Under the pieces are notes generated by a model that was not told the DNA's origin, ran no database searches, and saw nothing but the letters and a program-made list of their open reading frames with translations. From the NCBI GenBank assembly GCA_030068145.1, contig JAPJBO010000153.1, positions 1 to 64,000 of the forward strand: a stretch of 64,000 nucleotides of DNA, read 5' to 3'. This DNA comes from Diplonema papillatum. Lineage: Eukaryota; Euglenozoa; Diplonemea; Diplonemida; Diplonemidae. How positions within the stretch are numbered: the first letter of the stretch is position 1; each line of letters begins with the position of its first letter. Shown here one piece after another: positions 58,410-64,000 of the stretch. The position numbers were made by a program, and so were the translations under genes.

Positions 58410-59134
58410 CGTCGCCTCCCCTCTTCGGCACACGCTGGATGGCGGAAGGGCTGGGTCCAAGGAAAAGAAATATATAGAGGAACAACTCGCTTTTTCTCCA
58501 AGCGTTTTCGTTCTACTTTCCTGAGACGCGGAAAAGCCGAAAAGGAAGTAAGAGTCTTGTGCCAAAGATGGGCGATGGCGATAATGAGATCAGGCAACCG
58601 AATCTGCGACAGCTAACAATCTGCCGTCATCTCGCGTCGGTTATGAGCCTCTTACTCCCTTCAGGCATTCGTTGTCTGGAGCAAGCAATATAAAAGGAAA
58701 CACAAAGAACAAAAAGGGAGAACGTTCTGCTTATTCAAGCGCTTTTTAGCGAGAGTGCAGCCGCAGCCGCTTGCAGAGCCGGCCAGTGCGGCCAAGCGGA
58801 CTACCCCTGATTATTCATTCCGGCTCCGCTGCAATGATATCAGTTTAGTTCGGCTTTTCGCTGCGGGCAGTGCTAATCTGCAAGCTCGCAAGACGCTCGT
58901 TTTCGTTTGAACCAGGGAGGAATCGAAATGGGGTAAAAAAAAAAACAGAAAGCGGTTCTTTGTTTTCCTCGTGCTGTTTTAAGAGCTTATGTCAGTTTAG
59001 TCTGCTGTTTGGTTTGGCCTTCATGAAATAGCGGCTGTTGCACTGTTCGAAACGGTGAGTCGGCTCCCGCATGTGTGTGTCGTCAGTGATTTCTCGCCGT
59101 CAGCACACGCCGGAAGCAACTCTAACCGCGGCGT
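58410..59134. other. Spacer downstream of copy 6
   Basis: No coding feature. The last ~40 bp resemble other copies' 3' flanks. Confidence 0.35.
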
Positions 59135-60254
59135 CTACTTGGACGGGCAGTCACGGGAGAAGTGGCCAGACTCACCGCAGTTGTAGCACGCGCCACCACC
59201 ACCGCCTCCCTTACCTCCTCCCTTGCCTCCGCCGAAGCCTCCCTTACCTCCGCCACGGCTGGATCCACCGGTCGGGCAGTCACGGGCCAAGTGTCCAACC
59301 TCGCCGCAGTTGTAGCACGCGCCACCACCGCCGCCGCCACCACCGCCTCCAGTCCTCTGGCTGCAGTCCCTGCGTGGTATTGAATTGTTTGTGAATTTCT
59401 TTTTGCAGAACAACGGGTCTCTGAATCAAGAAAAGCCGGTGGCACAAACGGATGATCCTTGAGTCACAAAGTTGATACGAAAATGATAAACCAGTGGAAG
59501 GTTGCTCAGCGTGAATATGGCTAAAGTGAGGTGGCCTGATGAAGCCTGGCGCTCATGCCGGAGAATGCTCAGGCAAAAAAGCCGCTCATGCATAGTTGAT
59601 CTAGTCTTCTTCGTAAGGGATTATGTATGGTGCGGGTTTCGCTTTGGTGAGCAATGGTGCCCTCTGATTGCGTGCTGAACATGCATACCTGGCCAAGTGT
59701 CCGGTGCCACCGCACTGGTAGCAAGTGCGGTCACTGGAGTAGCTGTTGCCGCCACCGCCTCCACCCCAGCTGCCGCCGCCACCACCTCCACCCCAGCTAC
59801 CGCCACCGCCTCCACCTCTGCTGCCTCCCTCGGGGCATTCCCTCGACATGTGGCCTGGCTTACCGCACGAGTAGCAAGTGCGGTCTCCACCTTTGCCACC
59901 GCCGCCGCCTCCTCCCTGCGGGCATTCCCTGTGTGTATTTGTTGACGTCGAAAGTCTGTCTGTGCGTGCCGGTTGATCGTTTCCCACTTGTATTTACCCT
60001 GTCTCATTTGAAGGTTAAAGATTCTGAGCAACCACCAAAACACGCTGCCTACGTCTTTTTAGCCTGCACAACCCGCAAGTGTGTGTGTGTGTGTTGTCCA
60101 AAGGTCCACCTCTATCTACCAGGGGCCCGCCTGCCAAGTGGTGATCCCAGGCCAAATACACCTACCGCCTGGTAAAATATGACCGAAGGAATGAAAGTGT
60201 AAAAGACGCAAACCTCGACATGTGGCCAGCCTCTCCGCACGTGTAGCACGACAT
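59135..60254 (-). CDS. Five-knuckle CCHC zinc protein, array copy 6
   Basis: Exons 60254..60214 (41 nt), 59928..59689 (240) and 59369..59135 (235); 171 aa. Exon 2 has one KGG unit fewer than copy 1, and its second knuckle reads CGKPGH instead of CGKTGH. The exon 3 linker begins [13 protein letters not shown]. Intron 1 shares about 150 bp nearly unchanged with the sequence upstream of exon 2 in copy 7. A long (ACACTT)n array begins about 190 bp upstream of its ATG. Confidence 0.93.
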
Positions 60255-60446
60255 TGCTATGAAGGTTTTTCTTTGGTTATGTGATTTGGGTCTCTGAAAG
60301 GGGGGCGGTTGAGATCGGAATTCGAGAAAGGTTGCAGGTGATCTGTCGGTTGTCCTACTTTTCTGCCACTGCGCTTTTTTCCACGTACGCTTTTTGCCTT
60401 CGGGAGAGACCAAGTGACTAGGCGGGGCCGGGTCCTTTGCAGGGTT

Positions 60447-60803
60447 GCACTTACACTTACACTTACAGCTACACTTACACTTACACTTAAACTTACACTT
60501 ACACTTACACTTACACTTACACTTACACTTACACTTACACTTACACTTACACTTACACTTACACTTACACTTACACTTACACTTACACTTACACTTACAC
60601 TTACACTTACACTTACACTTACACTTACACTTACACTTACACTTACACTTACACTTACACTTACACTTACACTTACACTTACACTTACACTTACACTTAC
60701 ACTTACACTTACACTTACACTTACACTTACACTTACACTTACACTTACACTTACACTTACACTTACACTTACACTTACACTTACACTTACACTTACACTT
60801 ACT
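60447..60803. repeat. (ACACTT)n hexanucleotide array, about 59 copies
   Basis: A near-perfect 6-bp repeat with two early variants (cagcta, taaact). On the minus strand, which is the sense strand of array copy 6, it reads as tandem GTAAGT, the ideal 5' splice-site sequence. It lies about 190-550 bp upstream of the copy 6 ATG, in its likely promoter or 5' UTR. Confidence 0.95.
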
Positions 60804-60829
60804 GCACAAACCGGCTTTCGTGCTTGTAA

Positions 60830-61370
60830 CAATCAAAACTGGTCGTCGCCTGCCTGTTTGTGAACGCGGATGATTTCTCTTCCTTCCATGAAAGAGCCGA
60901 CTTTTAGCTCTGAGCAAAATGTACAACCCCGTGTGACCAATACGCGACTAGTACGCAGGTTCATGCGTAGCATCATGGTCGTAGTCGATGAGTCCCACAG
61001 CCGTGGTATGCCAGACTGACGCAACACGTGCCGGCGTCGGTACCGCTGCTTTTGCAGTGGGCGGGTGCTGATGTGGTACAGTATGCGGTAATCCACCGCC
61101 AAGTGCAAACCGATTCCGCAGACGTTCGACTTGTATGAGGCTCCATGGCCCCTGCGGATGCGACTAGAAGTCGAAGAAGAAACGGCCGAAGCGAGGGTTA
61201 GCGGTAAACGTGAATAATGAGTCGTTGTCGTTCTTTTATCTTTTTCTCTCTCTTCGCGCTTTCGTCGGTTTTTCGCCTTGGCTTGTGCGGGCGCTGAATC
61301 CTGTTTCCGCTTTTCGCACTACGATCGGCTTCTAGACTGTTCTATTTGACACTATCGCCTTCATCGCAAC
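60830..61370. other. No gene seen
   Basis: Upstream region of copy 6 beyond the hexanucleotide array. No recognisable feature. Confidence 0.35.
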
Positions 61371-61372
61371 TG

Positions 61373-61700
61373 GTGATAACTTGACGCCTTCAACGGCACG
61401 TCCTGTGCTCTTTCCCTCGCTACTGGTGATACCTCGTCGCATTCAATGTGCACTTTCTCGCTACTGGTCATACCTCGTCGCATTCATTGGCACGTCCTGT
61501 GCTCTTTCTCGCTACCGGTGATACATCGTCGCATTGCATGGCACATCCTGTGCTCTTATCTCGCTACTGGTGATACCTCGTCGCATTCAATGTGCACTTT
61601 CTCGCTACTGGTCATACCTCGTCGCATTCATTGGGACGTCCTGTGCGCTTTTCCTCACTACTATTGATGCCTCGTCGCATTCATTGGCACGTCGTGTGCT
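61373..61700. repeat. Two-level tandem repeat
   Basis: Units with ctcgctactggtgatacctc and cgtcgcattcattggcacgt recur at spacings of about 41 and 51 bp. A ~141 bp block is itself repeated (61460 and 61603). Non-coding. Confidence 0.7.
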
Positions 61701-62230
61701 CTTTACAAGGCCGAACAAATTACATTCGCCGTTGAAGCGCCAAGCGTCCGCGCTTCACTCATTCGTATATCTCCTCAGCACCCGGTCAAGCCTACGAGAC
61801 CCAAGATTCATGCACAACCACATTTTTTGTTTTCTCTCTTTTTTGGGTTTATTCCTCGATCTCGAAATGAAAGAAAAAGGCATGGAGGAGACGAAATGCG
61901 TAGTTCTGCTGTTGTTCTTCTCCACGGAAAAGGGCAGGGATTGAGTTAAGGTTGGCTTCTCGGTGAAAAGAGTGTGATTCGCCCCAGTCCTACCCGAGAC
62001 GCGTACTGCTTCTTTATCTCTGCACCACCCAGAAACCTGGAAATGATGGCAAGCAATCTGTGGCGGTAGTCTGCATCCCCCGGGAATAGAGCTGTAAGAA
62101 GATCTGAACCCAACCCCTGAAAGAAAGCAAAAAGTGCTCAAAAAAACGGGGGGGAAGGGCGAAACAGAGGAAAGAAAAAAAAGGGGCAGGTTCCCACAGC
62201 CATTGCGCAGTTCGTCGTAGAACCAAGAAA
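61700..62230. other. No gene seen
   Basis: AT-richer spacer with overlapping antisense frames that lack any domain. Confidence 0.35.
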
Positions 62231-62233
62231 CCC

Positions 62234-62329
62234 GTTGCGGGTGCATTGCAATGCCGACCGAGAGAGGTAGACGACGTCGAAAACGTCGGACATCTCTCCA
62301 TCAGTCGACTTTTTCAGCACACCCGCAAC
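62234..62329 (-). other. Candidate structured RNA hairpin 5
   Basis: The largest member of the family: outer ten-pair stem gttgcgggtg/cacccgcaac, middle gagag/ctctc, inner gacgt/acgtc with loop cgaaa. It lies about 520 bp beyond the stop of array copy 7. Confidence 0.5.
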
Positions 62330-62849
62330 GACTGCATGACACTGCAGCAGTTTCGCAAATTACTTTAACCATCCAGTAGAAGTGAATACACATGAGCCCT
62401 TGAGAGAAGCACTGCTTCGTGTTTTAAAGACATGCGCTACTGTTTTTGAGCCTCCTTGTTGAGGGGGTCCCTTCGAATCTGATGCGCTTCGACGACGAGA
62501 ACGGCTGGATCATGGGAGTGCCCAGAAAAAAAATAGGGGAGGAAGCTGGAAGGCCATCCTTTTGTGGGGGGAACAACTTTCCGGAGAGAAAGAAGCGTCG
62601 TTATTTTTAGAGTGAATACTTTCTATTTGTTTTTTAAACTTTTTTTCTTGTTCAACTTAGTCTTTCCTGCACTGCCTCAGCAAAAGGGAGGGGGATAAAA
62701 GAAAAGCTACTTTGCTTCGGAGTGCAGAAAGGAGCGGTGGTTTTGTGCTTCGGTGCATTCGTCGAGGGTCGTTCACACTCAAGTCTTCGTCGCCGGTGCT
62801 CTCTCACTTCGGCAGGCGTTCTTGCCTGAAGCTAATTCAACCGCGGCGT
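62330..62849. other. 3' flank of array copy 7
   Basis: No gene. 62755-62845 is the shared 3' flank also found at copies 3, 4 and 5. Confidence 0.4.
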
Positions 62850-63666
62850 CTACTTGGACGGGCAGTCACGGGAGAAGTGGCCAGACTCGCCGCAGTTGTA
62901 GCACGCGCCACCACCGCCTCCCTTGCCTCCTCCCTTGCCTCCGCCGAAGCCTCCCTTACCTCCGCCACGGCTGGATCCACCGGTCGGGCAGTCACGGGCC
63001 AAGTGTCCAACCTCGCCGCAGTTGTAGCACGCGCCACCACCGCCGCCGCCACCACCGCCGCCAGTCCTCTGGCTGCAGTCCCTGCGTGGTATTGAATTGT
63101 TTGCGAATTTCCTTACAAAAACGGATTAACAAATACAGAACGATGGGTCCCTGAATAAGCTGGTCTATCATCTCCTCAAAGACCGTGATAGCTTTGAAAT
63201 AGAATGCGAAGAATCTGGGGCAATAATCTGCGTCGACGGCTGACTGCCTTAAACTCGGGAAAACGAGCTTGAGGGTGGGAAAACGCTACTTTTCTTTAAC
63301 CAACAGCACCCTGAAGGCTGTGTGAAGTTCTCTAATCGACAGATATTCTGCATGCTAACCTCAACTCTTATCGACTTTTGCGGTGCATCTAAGTCGTGCA
63401 CGGATTATTAAACCGAGCTGGCATACCTGGCCAAGTGTCCGGTGCCACCGCACTGGTAGCAAGTGCGGTCACTGGAGTAGCTGTTGCCGCCACCGCCTCC
63501 ACCCCAGCTGCCGCCGCCACCACCTCCACCCCAGCTACCGCCACCGCCTCCACCTCTGCTGCCTCCCTCGGGGCATTCCCTCGACATGTGGCCTGGCTTA
63601 CCGCACGAGTAGCAAGTGCGGTCTCCACCTTTGCCACCGCCGCCGCCTCCTCCCTGCGGGCATTCC
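62850..63666 (-). CDS. Five-knuckle CCHC zinc protein, array copy 7 (5' exon outside window)
   Basis: Exon 2 is 63666..63427 (240 nt) and exon 3 is 63081..62850 (232), giving about 157 residues. The 41-nt first exon with knuckle 1 is not found between 63667 and 64000 and must lie beyond the right edge. With it the total would be 171 codons, again a whole number. Sequence and linkers match copy 6 almost throughout, including CGKPGH. The exon 3 linker is one residue shorter. Confidence 0.9.
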
Positions 63667-63861
63667 CTGTGTGTATTTGTTGACGTGTCGAAAGTCTGTC
63701 TGTGCGTGCCGGTTGATCGCTTCCCACTTGTATTAACCCTGTCTCATTTTAAGGTTAAAGATTCTGAGCAACCACCAAAACACGCTGCCTACGTCTTTTT
63801 AGCCTGCACAACCCGCAAGATTGTTAGTACCAAAAACAACAGGCGCTTCGTTTTGTTTGTG

Positions 63862-63945
63862 CGTCTCGTTTACGCTTTCGTTATGAGTACTGGCTAGCCA
63901 TCTCCGGGGCTTTTTGTGCCCGACACCAAGTACATTCCTTCGTTT
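63862..63945. repeat. Dispersed repeat fragment near the right edge
   Basis: Matches 23935-24020 (ctggctagccat, ccgacaccaagtacattcct) and lies in intron 1 of array copy 7. Confidence 0.6.
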
Positions 63946-64000
63946 TTAGTACTAACAACTCAATGTATTGTGCAGACGGTTCATCTTGCCTTGCCAGGAT

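Noticed and set aside
43178..63154. Ala/Val/Thr- and Cys/His-rich frames on the plus strand across the zinc-knuckle exons
   Set aside because: They are antisense and frame-shifted readings of the Gly-rich knuckle exons and repeat identically in each copy for that reason.

Overview
The window is nuclear DNA of a protist with GT-AG introns (donors mostly GTATG/GTTTG, acceptors ACAG|G or CACAG|G), eukaryotic genes and a heavy load of repeats. The mixture of organelle-type helical-repeat proteins, retroelements and tandem gene arrays fits an alveolate alga such as a chromerid, but the sequence alone does not prove this. Every gene model I trust lies on the minus strand.

Layout. 1-8.5 kb is a complex satellite (three block types, ~300 bp spacing) holding 2.5 kb of a 21-bp minisatellite. 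9.3-26.9 kb is the main single-copy gene region: a PH-domain protein, a two-membrane-segment channel-like protein (P2X-like), a tandemly duplicated Cys/His-rich basic protein, a four-membrane-segment protein, RNase H2 subunit A (three exons, solved to the base), a Nudix hydrolase and a probable mitochondrial helical protein. Three copies of a composite repeat (tRNA-like part plus 16-bp minisatellite) sit at 21.5, 24.2 and 27.1 kb. Elongin C (two exons) is at 28.2-29.0 kb.

30.8-41.0 kb appears to be one gene for an organelle-type helical-repeat protein. Its first exon (40.3-41.0 kb) is separated from exons 2-3 (30.8-32.5 kb) by a 7.9 kb intron. That intron contains long (TG)n tracts, an RNase H ORF, and a retroelement with the order gag-UGA-recombinase-like/RT/RNase H on one frame interrupted by a single UGA.

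43-64 kb is a tandem array of seven three-exon genes for small CNBP/UMSBP-type proteins with five CCHC zinc knuckles. The reading frames were reconstructed to the base and all sum to whole codons. Exon 2 is a phase 2-2 cassette in every copy, and both introns cut a knuckle at the same Arg codon. Five of the seven copies have a hairpin with a shared loop downstream of the stop codon. The array also carries a 59-copy hexanucleotide that reads as tandem GTAAGT on the gene strand.

Most other open frames lie in microsatellites or are antisense shadows. The main biological proposals are the gag-UGA-pol element with its recombinase-like domain in front of the RT, the shared Cys/His module, the cassette-exon zinc-knuckle array and the hairpin family that follows it.
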